Source: Clostridium sp. N3C (GTDB lineage Bacteria > Bacillota > Clostridia > Clostridiales > Clostridiaceae). From it: a stretch of DNA of 64,000 nucleotides. The stretch is from positions 35,593 through 99,592 of the forward strand of contig NZ_FMJL01000006.1 in assembly GCF_900095445.1 (NCBI RefSeq), given 5' to 3'. The translations under genes and the position numbers were made by a program. This document shows positions 16,861-26,845 of this stretch, one piece after another (the stretch's first letter is position 1; each line of letters starts with the position of its first letter). A model generated the notes under the pieces. It made no database searches. It was not told the origin of the DNA and was given only the letters and a program-made list of their open reading frames with translations.

Positions 16861-17580
16861 CTATAAATTCATTATCCGTTTAAACTCTTTTATGTTGCTT
16901 CTGCTTACCGGAACCTCAAACTCTATATCTTGAAGTTTTAAATTATAAGTATTATTAAACCAAGGTATTATTTCTCGTATTTTGCTTACATTAACAATGT
17001 AGGATCTATGGCATCTAAAAAACTTATTCTTCGGCAACTTGTCATAGAACTCAGATACACTTAAGTTTACCGAGTACTCCTCATTTTTAGTAAAAACATG
17101 AGTGATTCTATCACTGGCAGCACAATAATATATATCATCCATGTCCACCACTATAATCTTCTCATTTTTCCATAGATTTATTTTATCCGACACATAATTA
17201 TTAACCTTATTTTGATCATGATTATTAGTATTCTCCAGCTTCTTAAGCACAGATACAATTCTAGATTCAGAATAGGGCTTTAATATATAATCAAAAGCCT
17301 CTATTTCAAAGGCTTCTGCCGCATGTTCCTTGTAGGCTGTTATAAAAACTATATAGGGTTTTACTGAAAACTTACTAATGCTTTTGGCAAGTAATACTCC
17401 ATCTAGAGATGGTATGTTTATATCTAAAAATATAACATCCACCTGATTATTTTGGATAAACTTTAATACCTCTATTCCATCTTCAAACTCATTTATTACT
17501 TCTATTTGACTATAATTTTTGATAAAATATTTTAGTTCTTCTCTTGCCAAATATTCATCATCAACTACTATAGCTTTCAT
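16861..17580 (-). CDS. LytTR-family response regulator
   Basis: 239 residues. The receiver domain has the acidic pair D7-D8, phospho-acceptor D53 (VIFLDINIP), the T81 switch and K101 (ILKPYSE). The C-terminal LytTR DNA-binding domain (about 140-239) includes FFRCHRSYIVNVSKIREIIPW. ATG at 17580 is used because AAGGAG sits 9 nt before it; the TTG three codons upstream is rejected. The gene overlaps the end of the sensor kinase gene by 20 nt, so both are co-translated. LytTR proteins bind tandem direct repeats about one or two helical turns apart; a matching repeat lies before the kinase gene. Confidence 0.93.
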   Translation of the reverse strand: MKAIVVDDEYLAREELKYFIKNYSQIEVINEFEDGIEVLKFIQNNQVDVIFLDINIPSLDGVLLAKSISKFSVKPYIVFITAYKEHAAEAFEIEAFDYILKPYSESRIVSVLKKLENTNNHDQNKVNNYVSDKINLWKNEKIIVVDMDDIYYCAASDRITHVFTKNEEYSVNLSVSEFYDKLPKNKFFRCHRSYIVNVSKIREIIPWFNNTYNLKLQDIEFEVPVSRSNIKEFKRIMNL

Positions 17581-19252
17581 GTGGTTCAACTCCTTCTATG
17601 TTTTTCTTTATATAAAACTCTATCTTAGTTCCCTTTTCCAATCTTTCTATAACGAGTCCTTCTCCATAAATAAGCTTAATTCTTGAATGTACATTGTATA
17701 GACCTATTTTATTTCCCGGAACCTTATCCTTATAAATATTTTGGATTACATCTTCACTTATACCTATACCACTGTCTATTATAGAAATCTTAACCTTTTC
17801 CCCTTCATCCTTTACGCTAATTTTTATTGTTCCCCTACCCTTATCCTTTAAAATACCATGAACTATGGCATTTTCCACCAAGGGCTGTATTGTAAGACTT
17901 GGTATTTTAATATTAACATCATCGATATCATAGACTACATCTAGCTTATTTCCAAACCTAGCCTTTTCTATTTCTATATAGTCCATAACCTGCTTAAGTT
18001 CTTTCTTTATATCTATAAATTCACTATTTAACTCTAAATTAAATCTTAAATAGCTAGAAAGATTTATTATAAGTTCCCTGGCCTTATTGGGATCTATTCT
18101 TATACAAGAAGCTACAGCATTTAAAGCATTAAATAAAAAATGGGGATTTATCTGAGTCTGAAGTGCTTTAAGCTCTGCCTTATTGGCCATTTCCTTTATA
18201 TGTTCAATCCTTGAAACCTCCATCAAAGTTGATATAATTTGAGAAAGTCCTATAGCTAAGGTCTGTACATTATAGGTTATCCTATGAGGACTTTTATAAT
18301 ATATTTTCAAAGTTCCAGTAACTTCCCCCTTTTCTTTAAAAGGTATTACTATTGCTGATTTTAACATTCCACTTTTATCTTCAAAGCCCTCATTTTTTAT
18401 AACTATATTACCGCTACTTATTGCCTCTTTAGTTGCTTCAGTTATTATTTCATGACCAATATTGTAATATTCTTTTCCAAGACCAACATAAGCTAATATA
18501 TTCATTGTATCAGTTATGGCCACTGCATCCGCATTAATATCCTCTTTTATAATAGTACATATCTGATTTAAAGAATCACTATTAATATTTCTAAAGTAGG
18601 GTAAAGTCTTATTGGCTATATCAAGGGCTAATTTAGCCTGTGCAGCAGCTATCTTTTCCTTCTCGTCCTCTACATTTTGAACTAACAAAACAATGAAACC
18701 TACGCAAACCTGCCCAAGTATCATTGGAATAGCAATTTTAGAAACTATGTCTATACCTAAAGAGTGGGGTTTACTTAACAAAAGTATTAGGGTCATTGTT
18801 ATACTTTCAGAAAAGACACCTGCTATTATACCAGCTATCCACTTATATTCTTTTTTAATCTTTTTATTAATGTATCCAGATATAGCCCCTGCAATTATAC
18901 TGCTTATTAGACAGGGGATTGAGGTTATCCCTCCTATATCAATCAAAAATCTGTGCACACCCGATATGACCCCTGTTACCATTCCTACCACAGGACCAAA
19001 TATTATTCCGCCGGACACTATAGTAATTATTCTAACATTCACTAAAGAGCCTTCCACATTAAGGCCTGTATAAGTTGCCAATACTGCAAAACTTGAAAAC
19101 ACTGTGCATATAATTATATAATCTTTTTTGCTATAGGTTTCTTTACCAAAGATTTCTCTGAAGCCTTTTAGTCTTGTCATAGCATATAAGCATATAAGAA
19201 GCAAAGCCGCTCTTTCTAGAAATTGTACTAATATGTCATATACATTATTCAA
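17561..19252 (-). CDS. LytS-family sensor histidine kinase (5TM receptor, GAF, HisKA/HATPase)
   Basis: 563 residues. The first 190 contain the 5TMR-LYT membrane receptor with about six hydrophobic segments, including GGIIFGPVVGMVTGVISGVHRF. A GAF-like domain spans about 205-345. The histidine kinase has the LytS-type phospho-site INPHFLFNALN with H371, the N box LVENAIVHG, the G1 box DSGIGIS and KIGLYNV. Receptors of this architecture include LytS, BtsS and YpdA, the last two being pyruvate sensors. The start is TTG at 19252 with GGGAGAAG 8 nt upstream. The gene pairs with the overlapping response regulator and the downstream transporter. Confidence 0.93.
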   Translation of the reverse strand: MNNVYDILVQFLERAALLLICLYAMTRLKGFREIFGKETYSKKDYIIICTVFSSFAVLATYTGLNVEGSLVNVRIITIVSGGIIFGPVVGMVTGVISGVHRFLIDIGGITSIPCLISSIIAGAISGYINKKIKKEYKWIAGIIAGVFSESITMTLILLLSKPHSLGIDIVSKIAIPMILGQVCVGFIVLLVQNVEDEKEKIAAAQAKLALDIANKTLPYFRNINSDSLNQICTIIKEDINADAVAITDTMNILAYVGLGKEYYNIGHEIITEATKEAISSGNIVIKNEGFEDKSGMLKSAIVIPFKEKGEVTGTLKIYYKSPHRITYNVQTLAIGLSQIISTLMEVSRIEHIKEMANKAELKALQTQINPHFLFNALNAVASCIRIDPNKARELIINLSSYLRFNLELNSEFIDIKKELKQVMDYIEIEKARFGNKLDVVYDIDDVNIKIPSLTIQPLVENAIVHGILKDKGRGTIKISVKDEGEKVKISIIDSGIGISEDVIQNIYKDKVPGNKIGLYNVHSRIKLIYGEGLVIERLEKGTKIEFYIKKNIEGVEPHESYSS

Positions 19253-19315
19253 TAATAATTCTTCTCCCTTCTTTAAAAGACCTTCTTTTTTAATAGAATA
19301 TACTCAGTAAGGCAT

Positions 19316-19347
19316 CAGTATACTATCCCTTGCAAGCAGTATACTAT
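19316..19347 (-). promoter_or_regulatory. tandem LytTR-type binding sites before lytS
   Basis: The 11-mer CAGTATACTAT occurs twice, at 19316-19326 and 19337-19347, exactly 21 bp apart (two helical turns). The nearer copy overlaps the place of the -35 element for a TATATT -10 box on the minus strand, which has no good -35 of its own. That is the usual arrangement of an activator-dependent LytTR promoter. Confidence 0.6.
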
Positions 19348-19442
19348 TTAGTAGCGACTTTTACAATGGCATCCTTAGGAAATTAGAACCCCACCATCTA
19401 AAAGCCATAACATTATTTTAAATGCAAGCCTAATTATAGATA

Positions 19443-19458
19443 TATAGAGTACTCTATA
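19443..19458. repeat. 16-bp perfect palindrome
   Basis: TATAGAGTACTCTATA reads the same on both strands. It lies between the chemoreceptor terminator and the lytS promoter, about 190 bp before lytS. It could be an operator. The remainder of 19348-19483 shows nothing else. Confidence 0.35.
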
Positions 19459-19483
19459 ACTCTAAAATTTTATAATTTCCTAA

Positions 19484-19552
19484 TCAAAAAAGACTACAAG
19501 TATCAGATCTAGAAGACTTTTTCTAGATTGTACTTGTAATCTTAGTCTTTAA
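19484..19552 (-). terminator. terminator after the chemoreceptor gene
   Basis: Large hairpin with paired arms TACTTGTA/TACAAGTA and ATCTAGAA/TTCTAGAT, flanked by AAGACTA/TAGTCTT. On the minus strand it ends in TCTTTTTTG. Confidence 0.8.
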
Positions 19553-19578
19553 AGTGTTGTACACCATCGAAAATTTTA

Positions 19579-21510
19579 TTATAATTTAAAATTATTTACT
19601 TGTTTAATCATCTCTTTAGCCATATCTTTTAAGCTAGCCACTGTAGAGAATACGTCCGCAGCAGTTGCGCTCATTTCTTCTGATAAAGCTGCTATTTCCT
19701 CTGATGAAGCTGATGTTTCTTCTGAAATTGCAGATGTACTTTCTACTCTATCTAAAATATTTTCCTTTTCTTCATTTATATTTTGGGCAAAATAGTTTGC
19801 ATTGCTTATTTCAGGAATTATATTTTCAATTTCAATAACAATTTCTTTAAAGGATTTTATTGTTGCATTTATTCCTATTAATTGATTATTCAATTCAGCT
19901 TTCATATTGTCACTATTTTTTAAAATAACACCTGTATCATAAGTAATATTACCTAATAATTGAGCAATTTTATTAGCAGAATTTTTGCTTTGCTCGGATA
20001 ATTTTCTTATTTCATCCGCTACTACAGCAAATCCTTTACCCGCTTCTCCTGCTCTAGCCGCTTCAATTGCTGCATTTAGTGCTAGTAAATTTGTTTGTTC
20101 TGCAATGCTATCTATCAAATTCGTAATTTCATTTACTTGATTTACATTTTGGCCTAAAACACTAAGCTTGTCTCCAAATTCTTTAAAAGTTGTACCTACA
20201 CTTTCTACTGATAGAACTAATCCACTCATTTTTTTATTTCCTTCACTTGCAATTTGATTAATGAAATTAGCTTTTTCTTGTATATCCGTTAATGTTGTTG
20301 TCATTGTTTCAACTGCTTTTGCAAAACTTGAAAGTATATTAGTTACATCTATCAGATTTTGTGACTGTTGTTCTGTTCCTTTAGAAACTTCTTGAGCTGC
20401 ATTTGCAACATCTTCTGATGATTTAGCTACAGATTCAGCAACCTCATGTAAATTTTCCGCTTTACTATTAACTGCATTAGAATGATTTTGTACTATTGAT
20501 AACATTTCTTTTAGTGATGACTGCATTGTTTTAGTGGATTTAGCAATTTCACCTACTTCACCACTAATATTTAAATATTTTGAATCCATTTCTACTGAAA
20601 AATCACCATTTCCCATTAATTGTAGATGCTTAGCAATGTCAATTATAGGATTTGCAATTTTTCTAGCAATAAGAATTGTTATTATTATGCTCAATATTGA
20701 AAAAATTAAAATAAATAAAATGGTTATCATTCCTATGCTTTTAGCACTACTCATAAATTCACTTGTTTCTACAAAACATATATATGTCCAATCTAAACTT
20801 GAACCTGAATTTGAAGGTTTTTGAACGGTTATATGATAATTATTACCATCTGGCATTTTAATCTCCAAAGAAGTATTGTCAGTATTAGTAATATCTAATT
20901 TACTTATATTTAATTCCTCTACCTTTTTTGAAATCAAGCTTGTATCTTTAGGATGGGCTAAAATATTACCATTTTTATCTGCTACAACAATGTATCCATT
21001 CCTTCCTATATCAATATTTCCAATCATTTCTGTAAGTTTATTAAGGTTAACATTCAAAGCTATAACACCTTTAATATCGCCATTAGGCCCCTTCAATGCT
21101 AAAAGGCAAATAATATCTATAGCACCATTTGAAGAAAAATAAATATCACTAAAAATAGGTTGATCGGGACTTTGAAGTGCTAATTTATACCAATCCCTTG
21201 TTCTAGGATCATATCCATTTGATCTAGGTGAAGCCGGATATAGAAGATAGCCACCATTTTCTTCAAGTCCGATTCCTACACTTGTTATTTCTGGATGCGC
21301 ATCTTTAAAATTTTTAAAATAATTGTAAACGTTTGCTTCGTAGGGATCATTTTCAAGGGGTGTCATTTGAACTTTGCCAGAAGGATCTTCTTTTTCAACA
21401 TATGAAGTTATTCTTGAGTCTGCCTCTTGAATAAGAGCACTTTGAGCTAACATGATGGTATCTTCTTTAATTAATTCTAGATAATTTTCTATACCGCTAT
21501 TTACATGCAT
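19579..21510 (-). CDS. methyl-accepting chemotaxis protein, lacking its N-terminal helix because of an upstream frameshift
   Basis: 643 residues. A dCACHE ligand-binding domain (about 20-240) contains the signature [12 protein letters not shown]. It is followed by a membrane helix (258-284), a HAMP domain and a long signalling domain with the conserved tip [35 protein letters not shown]. The protein senses a small extracellular ligand and signals to CheA/CheW. The usual first transmembrane helix is missing from this frame. It is encoded just upstream (21518-21673) in a frame one base away, separated at a run of eight A. As read, the sensor would not be properly inserted in the membrane. ATG at 21510 with AAGGAG 4 nt upstream might allow internal initiation. 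Confidence 0.88.
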   Translation of the reverse strand: MHVNSGIENYLELIKEDTIMLAQSALIQEADSRITSYVEKEDPSGKVQMTPLENDPYEANVYNYFKNFKDAHPEITSVGIGLEENGGYLLYPASPRSNGYDPRTRDWYKLALQSPDQPIFSDIYFSSNGAIDIICLLALKGPNGDIKGVIALNVNLNKLTEMIGNIDIGRNGYIVVADKNGNILAHPKDTSLISKKVEELNISKLDITNTDNTSLEIKMPDGNNYHITVQKPSNSGSSLDWTYICFVETSEFMSSAKSIGMITILFILIFSILSIIITILIARKIANPIIDIAKHLQLMGNGDFSVEMDSKYLNISGEVGEIAKSTKTMQSSLKEMLSIVQNHSNAVNSKAENLHEVAESVAKSSEDVANAAQEVSKGTEQQSQNLIDVTNILSSFAKAVETMTTTLTDIQEKANFINQIASEGNKKMSGLVLSVESVGTTFKEFGDKLSVLGQNVNQVNEITNLIDSIAEQTNLLALNAAIEAARAGEAGKGFAVVADEIRKLSEQSKNSANKIAQLLGNITYDTGVILKNSDNMKAELNNQLIGINATIKSFKEIVIEIENIIPEISNANYFAQNINEEKENILDRVESTSAISEETSASSEEIAALSEEMSATAADVFSTVASLKDMAKEMIKQVNNFKL

Positions 21511-21517
21511 TATCTCC

Positions 21518-21673
21518 TTATGAATAGAATTTGTATAATCTTTTTTTTGTTTGGTTAACTACTTTTGCATAAGTAATTATACCCATTAATAACAATGAAC
21601 TTAAAGTCAAAGAAACAAAGCTAAATATTAATTTGCTTTTAATACTAGAATTAAAGTTTAGCACTTTTTTCAC
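21518..21673 (-). pseudogene. N-terminal membrane anchor of the chemoreceptor, out of frame
   Basis: Starts GTG at 21673, 9 nt after GGGGGAG. It encodes 51 residues: a basic head (VKKVLNFNSSIKSK), then a transmembrane helix with FSFVSLTLSSLLLMGIITYA. After the codons for NQTKK the reading frame meets A8 at 21541-21548 and stops at 21518. Removing one A from the tract joins this helix to [10 protein letters not shown] and the chemoreceptor body. This is therefore the true 5' end of the mcp gene. The cause may be mutation, phase variation, transcriptional slippage or a sequencing error in the homopolymer. Confidence 0.8.
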
Positions 21674-21864
21674 TTGCTTGTTCTCCCCCTTCAAATGAAT
21701 TTTTCTTCTATATTTTATATTATATCATATAATTTAATTGTACTACAAAGTTCTACATTTTTCTTGATTATATGATATTCATGTAAAATGACAAATTTAA
21801 TTTCATATAAGGTATATTTGCTCACCATTTTTAACATTACTAATATATTTCTAGCAAAATGAGC

Positions 21865-21918
21865 AAAAAAGTAATTTAGATATATTTACAATATGTAAAT
21901 ATCTAAACTACTTTTTTT
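21865..21918 (-). terminator. terminator after guaA
   Basis: AT-rich hairpin whose arms pair TTTAGATA with TATCTAAA and TTTACA with TGTAAA. The minus strand ends in TTACTTTTTTGC. The plus-strand side also ends in a T-run, so it could work both ways. Confidence 0.7.
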
Positions 21919-21972
21919 AATGCCAAGTTATTATTAAACTAATTGTTTTTAATGTTTTTCTTATAATACATT

Positions 21973-23505
21973 CTATTCCCACTCAATAGTTGCCGGTGGT
22001 TTACTTGTTATATCATAAACTACTCTATTTACTCCCTTAACCTCATTTACGATTCTTCTTGATACCTTATCCAATACCTCATATGGTATATGAGCCCAAT
22101 CGGAAGTCATTCCGTCGGAGGAGGTTACCGCTCTGAGAGCTACTGCATGGCTATAGGTCCTCTCATCACCCATTACCCCTACGGATTGAATATTAGGCAA
22201 GCAAGCAAAATATTGCCATATCTTTCCTTCTAAACCAGCCTTAGCAATTTCCTCTCTAAAGATAGCATCTGCTTCCCTAGTTATAAATAGCTTTTCTTCT
22301 GTAACTTCACCTAATACTCTAATTGCAAGGCCTGGGCCTGGGAAAGGCTGTCTCCATACTAGTTCATGAGGTATACCTAATTCCTCACCAACTGCTCTTA
22401 CTTCGTCCTTAAACAATTCTCTTAATGGTTCTATAAGCTCAAAATTCATATCTTCTGGAAGACCGCCTACATTATGATGGCTCTTTATAGTAGCAGAAGT
22501 ATTGGTTCCACTCTCTACTACATCAGGATAAATTGTTCCCTGTACTAGATAATCAATTTCTCCTAATTTATTAGCTTCCTCTTCAAAAACTCTAATAAAT
22601 TCTTCACCGATGATTTTTCTCTTCTTCTCTGGTTCAGTAACACCCTTTAATTTATTCAAAAACCTTTCTTGTGCATTTACCCTTATCAAATTCATATCAA
22701 ATTGTTCTTTAAATACTTTTTCTACTTGGTCTCCTTCATCCTTACGCAATAGACCATGGTCCACAAAAATACAGGTCAGCTGCTTTCCTACAGCTTTGTG
22801 TACCAATACTGCCGCTACAGAAGAATCTACACCGCCAGACAAGGCACATAAAACCTTCTTATCTCCTACTAATGCCTTAATTTCCTCTATCTTTGATTCT
22901 GCGAAGGATGCCATAGTCCAATCACCTTTTAAATTGCAAACACCAAATAAGAAGTTTTTCAGCATATCCTTACCGAAAGGAGTGTGTTCAACTTCAGGGT
23001 GGAACTGTACTCCATATATTTTTCTTTCATCGTTGGACATAGCTGCTGTTGGACATTCTTCTGAGTTAGCTATTACTGTAAAGCCTGTAGGAACTTTGGA
23101 TACATAGTAAGTATGACTCATCCAGCACTGATTCGCTCCTTCTATGTCCTTAAACAATACACTTTGACCAGATAAATTCACCTCAGTTTTACCATACTCT
23201 CTTCTTTTGGAGCTCTTTACTTCTCCCCCAAGGAGATGTGCAATTAACTGATGTCCATAACATATGCCTAATATAGGAATATTTAGTTCAAAGAGCTTAG
23301 GATCTACTGTAGGAGCTCCTTCTTCAAAAACACTATTAGGACCTCCTGTAAATATTATCCCCTTTGGATTTTTATCCTTTATCTTATCCAAGGAATAAGT
23401 ATAAGGTACTATTTCACAGTATATTCCGCACTCTCTTACTCTTCTAGCAATAAGCTGATTGTATTGTCCGCCAAAGTCTATTATTAAGACCAATTCCTTA
23501 TCCAT
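21973..23505 (-). CDS. guaA: GMP synthase (glutamine-hydrolysing)
   Basis: Converts XMP, ATP and glutamine to GMP, the last step of guanine nucleotide synthesis. The protein has 510 residues. The class I glutamine amidotransferase domain (1-190) has catalytic Cys in [13 protein letters not shown] and His/Glu in [10 protein letters not shown]. The ATP pyrophosphatase domain has the P-loop [14 protein letters not shown]. The C-terminal dimerisation domain ends in the family's KPPATIEWE. It lies 19 bp downstream of guaB and is covered by the same guanine riboswitch. Confidence 0.97.
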   Translation of the reverse strand: MDKELVLIIDFGGQYNQLIARRVRECGIYCEIVPYTYSLDKIKDKNPKGIIFTGGPNSVFEEGAPTVDPKLFELNIPILGICYGHQLIAHLLGGEVKSSKRREYGKTEVNLSGQSVLFKDIEGANQCWMSHTYYVSKVPTGFTVIANSEECPTAAMSNDERKIYGVQFHPEVEHTPFGKDMLKNFLFGVCNLKGDWTMASFAESKIEEIKALVGDKKVLCALSGGVDSSVAAVLVHKAVGKQLTCIFVDHGLLRKDEGDQVEKVFKEQFDMNLIRVNAQERFLNKLKGVTEPEKKRKIIGEEFIRVFEEEANKLGEIDYLVQGTIYPDVVESGTNTSATIKSHHNVGGLPEDMNFELIEPLRELFKDEVRAVGEELGIPHELVWRQPFPGPGLAIRVLGEVTEEKLFITREADAIFREEIAKAGLEGKIWQYFACLPNIQSVGVMGDERTYSHAVALRAVTSSDGMTSDWAHIPYEVLDKVSRRIVNEVKGVNRVVYDITSKPPATIEWE

Positions 23506-23524
23506 ATTGTTTTTCCTCCGCTCC

Positions 23525-25027
<1,503 letters not shown>

Positions 25028-25050
25028 TCATTAATTTTCCATATACGAAA

Positions 25051-25092
25051 AAAGCATATTAGTTTTCACTATAGCGAAAATTAATATGCTTT
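25051..25092 (-). terminator. riboswitch-controlled terminator before guaB
   Basis: Strong hairpin AAAGCATATTA...TAATATGCTTT with inner TTTTC/GAAAA pairs, followed on the minus strand by TTTTTTCG. It lies about 20 nt after the guanine aptamer, so it is the expression platform of the riboswitch. Confidence 0.88.
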
Positions 25093-25111
25093 AACAACAA
25101 AATTAACCCTC

Positions 25112-25176
25112 ACTTATAGTCGGAAATTTACGGCTTCCGGTAGAAACTCCCATCCATATTATGGGTATATATAAGT
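25112..25176 (-). promoter_or_regulatory. guanine (purine) riboswitch aptamer
   Basis: The minus strand shows the purine aptamer signature. P1 is formed by ACTTATA/TATAAGT. The J1/2 element AATATGG follows, then GGGAGTTTCTACC (J2/3). P3 pairs CGGAA with TTCCG around GCCGTAAA, and J3/1 is ACTATAAGT. The discriminator nucleotide in GACTATA is C, which is known to specify guanine rather than adenine. With the terminator downstream this gives an OFF switch: guanine binding allows termination before guaB. It fits control of guanine nucleotide synthesis. Confidence 0.92.
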
Positions 25177-25321
25177 AATTCATATTATAACTTTTATTCA
25201 ATTTTATACTTTCTTAAATTGTTATTTAATATTTTAGTTCATAGTGCATAATTTGTCAATTGCCTAAAAGCTAATAAAACGTTATCAAGAAAATATTATT
25301 ATAGATTGAATGTAATGTAAT

Positions 25322-26089
25322 TTATCCAAGCAAGCAACAAGTATACCAATTAAATATTTGCTCTCCAAAAAGCAATGCAACTAAGGCTCCAAGTGCTATA
25401 TAAGGGCCAAAGGGTATATAATCTTTACGTGACTTTTTCTTAGTAGCTATAAGAATTATTCCAACAATTCCTCCAATAACAAAGGAAAAAAACAGCATAA
25501 CTATACTGCCTTTAAAGCCTAAATACAGCCCTGCCAAAGCACAAATTTCTACATCTCCATGTCCCATACCTTGAGTTAAAACGACAATTGCTGCAATTAC
25601 TCCACCACCTATCAAGGCTCCATATATACCATCCAAAAAAGGCTTGTCTAAAAAATAAGCTACTATAAGAAATATTAATCCACAAATTATTCCAGGCCAA
25701 GTAGTAATAGCATAAACATCGGTGGTATCATGATCTATTAGCCCTATTACAATAATAAAACTTGTCAATACTGCAAATTTAAAAAACTCAAAGGCTAGTC
25801 CAAATTTTAAGTATAAAACAGTAAAAATAAGGGCAGTCATAAATTCTACTATAGCATATCTAGGTGATATTTTACTTCCACAATATCTACATTTACCACC
25901 TAAAAATATATAACTAAATACAGGCACTAAATCGAAAACCTTTAATCTAGTATTGCACTTTGTGCAGTGAGAAGGCGGAAAAATAATGGACTCTTCTCTA
26001 GGGATTCTGTATATGCATACATTATAAAAGCTTCCTAATAGCAATCCTATTATAAAAATATATACAGCAAAAAAATCAAAAGATAACAT
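25322..26089 (-). CDS. pilD: type IV prepilin peptidase / N-methyltransferase
   Basis: Cleaves the leader of type IV prepilins and methylates the new N-terminus. About 255 residues, polytopic. The N-terminal LLLGSFYNVCIYRIPREESI is followed by the four-Cys zinc motif CTKC...CRYCG. The aspartyl protease residues are in LIDHDTTD and in GMGHGDVEI, the latter an unusual form of the family's GxGD motif. ATG at 26089 has GGAGGT four nt upstream; the ATG four codons earlier has none. It is the last gene of the pilus locus, after a second pilin. A name such as comC would be equally valid. Confidence 0.92.
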   Translation of the reverse strand: MLSFDFFAVYIFIIGLLLGSFYNVCIYRIPREESIIFPPSHCTKCNTRLKVFDLVPVFSYIFLGGKCRYCGSKISPRYAIVEFMTALIFTVLYLKFGLAFEFFKFAVLTSFIIVIGLIDHDTTDVYAITTWPGIICGLIFLIVAYFLDKPFLDGIYGALIGGGVIAAIVVLTQGMGHGDVEICALAGLYLGFKGSIVMLFFSFVIGGIVGIILIATKKKSRKDYIPFGPYIALGALVALLFGEQIFNWYTCCLLG

Positions 26090-26208
26090 ATTTACCTCCA
26101 TATCAAAAAAATTGAAGTTATATCTCTATATTCTAATTATAACTTTAAAATCCTTCCTTTTCTATACTTTATCTAGTTCTTTCCACATGAATCAAAATAT
26201 TATAAGTG

Positions 26209-26241
26209 TAAAATATGGATGTATAAACACCCATATTTTAC
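26209..26241 (-). terminator. possible terminator after the second pilin gene
   Basis: TAAAATATGG/CCATATTTTA hairpin directly after the pilin stop codon. The T-run on the minus strand is weak, so termination may be partial and leave some readthrough into pilD. Confidence 0.45.
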
Positions 26242-26247
26242 CTTTTC

Positions 26248-26676
26248 TTATTTCTTAATTATTACTGAATTTCCTATCTTACTACCAGTATTATCTACTC
26301 CATATAGTTCATATTGACTTCCATTTACAATCACAACCACACTACCTGCTACATCACCAGGACTTGCTTCTCCAGATTGCCTCACAATTACAGCTTTAGC
26401 GCTATTATCTAGAGGATTTTTTAAAGCATCATCACCAGTAAAAGCAGTATTAATTGCTCCTCCTAACTCCGTAGCATTATTTATAAATCTAGCCCCAGTC
26501 CTTACTTCTAAAAATGATCTAACAGCATTTACATTAGTTGATACACCAATAACCTTGGCCTCCGTTCTAGCTGCTCCTGCCCTAGGTATAAGAACAATAG
26601 CTAATATAGCAATTACAGCCAGCACAATCATAAGTTCAATTAGGGTAAAGGCCTTCTTTACTCCCGATTTGCTCAT
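26248..26676 (-). CDS. type IV pilin, second (minor or alternative) pilin
   Basis: 142 residues. The class III leader MSKSGVKKA is followed by FTLIELMIVLAVIAILAIVLIPRA, the conserved hydrophobic N-terminal helix with Glu at position +5. The residue before the cleavage site is Ala rather than the usual Gly. The C-terminal domain is small and rich in Asn, Gly and Val, with no Cys pair. It is separated from the upstream pilus operon by a strong terminator and sits beside the prepilin peptidase gene, so it is probably transcribed on its own. It could be an alternative fibre subunit. Confidence 0.88.
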   Translation of the reverse strand: MSKSGVKKAFTLIELMIVLAVIAILAIVLIPRAGAARTEAKVIGVSTNVNAVRSFLEVRTGARFINNATELGGAINTAFTGDDALKNPLDNSAKAVIVRQSGEASPGDVAGSVVVIVNGSQYELYGVDNTGSKIGNSVIIKK

Positions 26677-26798
26677 AAAAATTTCCTCCTTAAATTAAAA
26701 TATACTTCAATTATTGACAATTCCTTGAGCAATATTCAGGAGTTTTAATTATTCTATTATAATAAAAGGATAAATTACTTAAAATTAATATTTGCAAA

Positions 26799-26834
26799 AA
26801 GGAAACTGAAGACATTTTCGTCAACAGTTTCCTT
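26799..26834 (-). terminator. terminator at the end of the main pilus operon
   Basis: Stem AAGGAAACTG/CAGTTTCCTT with inner GAC/GTC pairs. On the minus strand it is followed by TTTTTGC. It lies 12 nt past the stop codon at 26846. Confidence 0.85.
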
Positions 26835-26845
26835 ATATAGTTCTA

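Noticed and set aside
22610..23107. 165-codon plus-strand frame inside guaA
   Set aside because: Shadow of a firmly identified gene on the opposite strand; the same holds for frames inside crt (47054-47572) and hbd (43293-43838).
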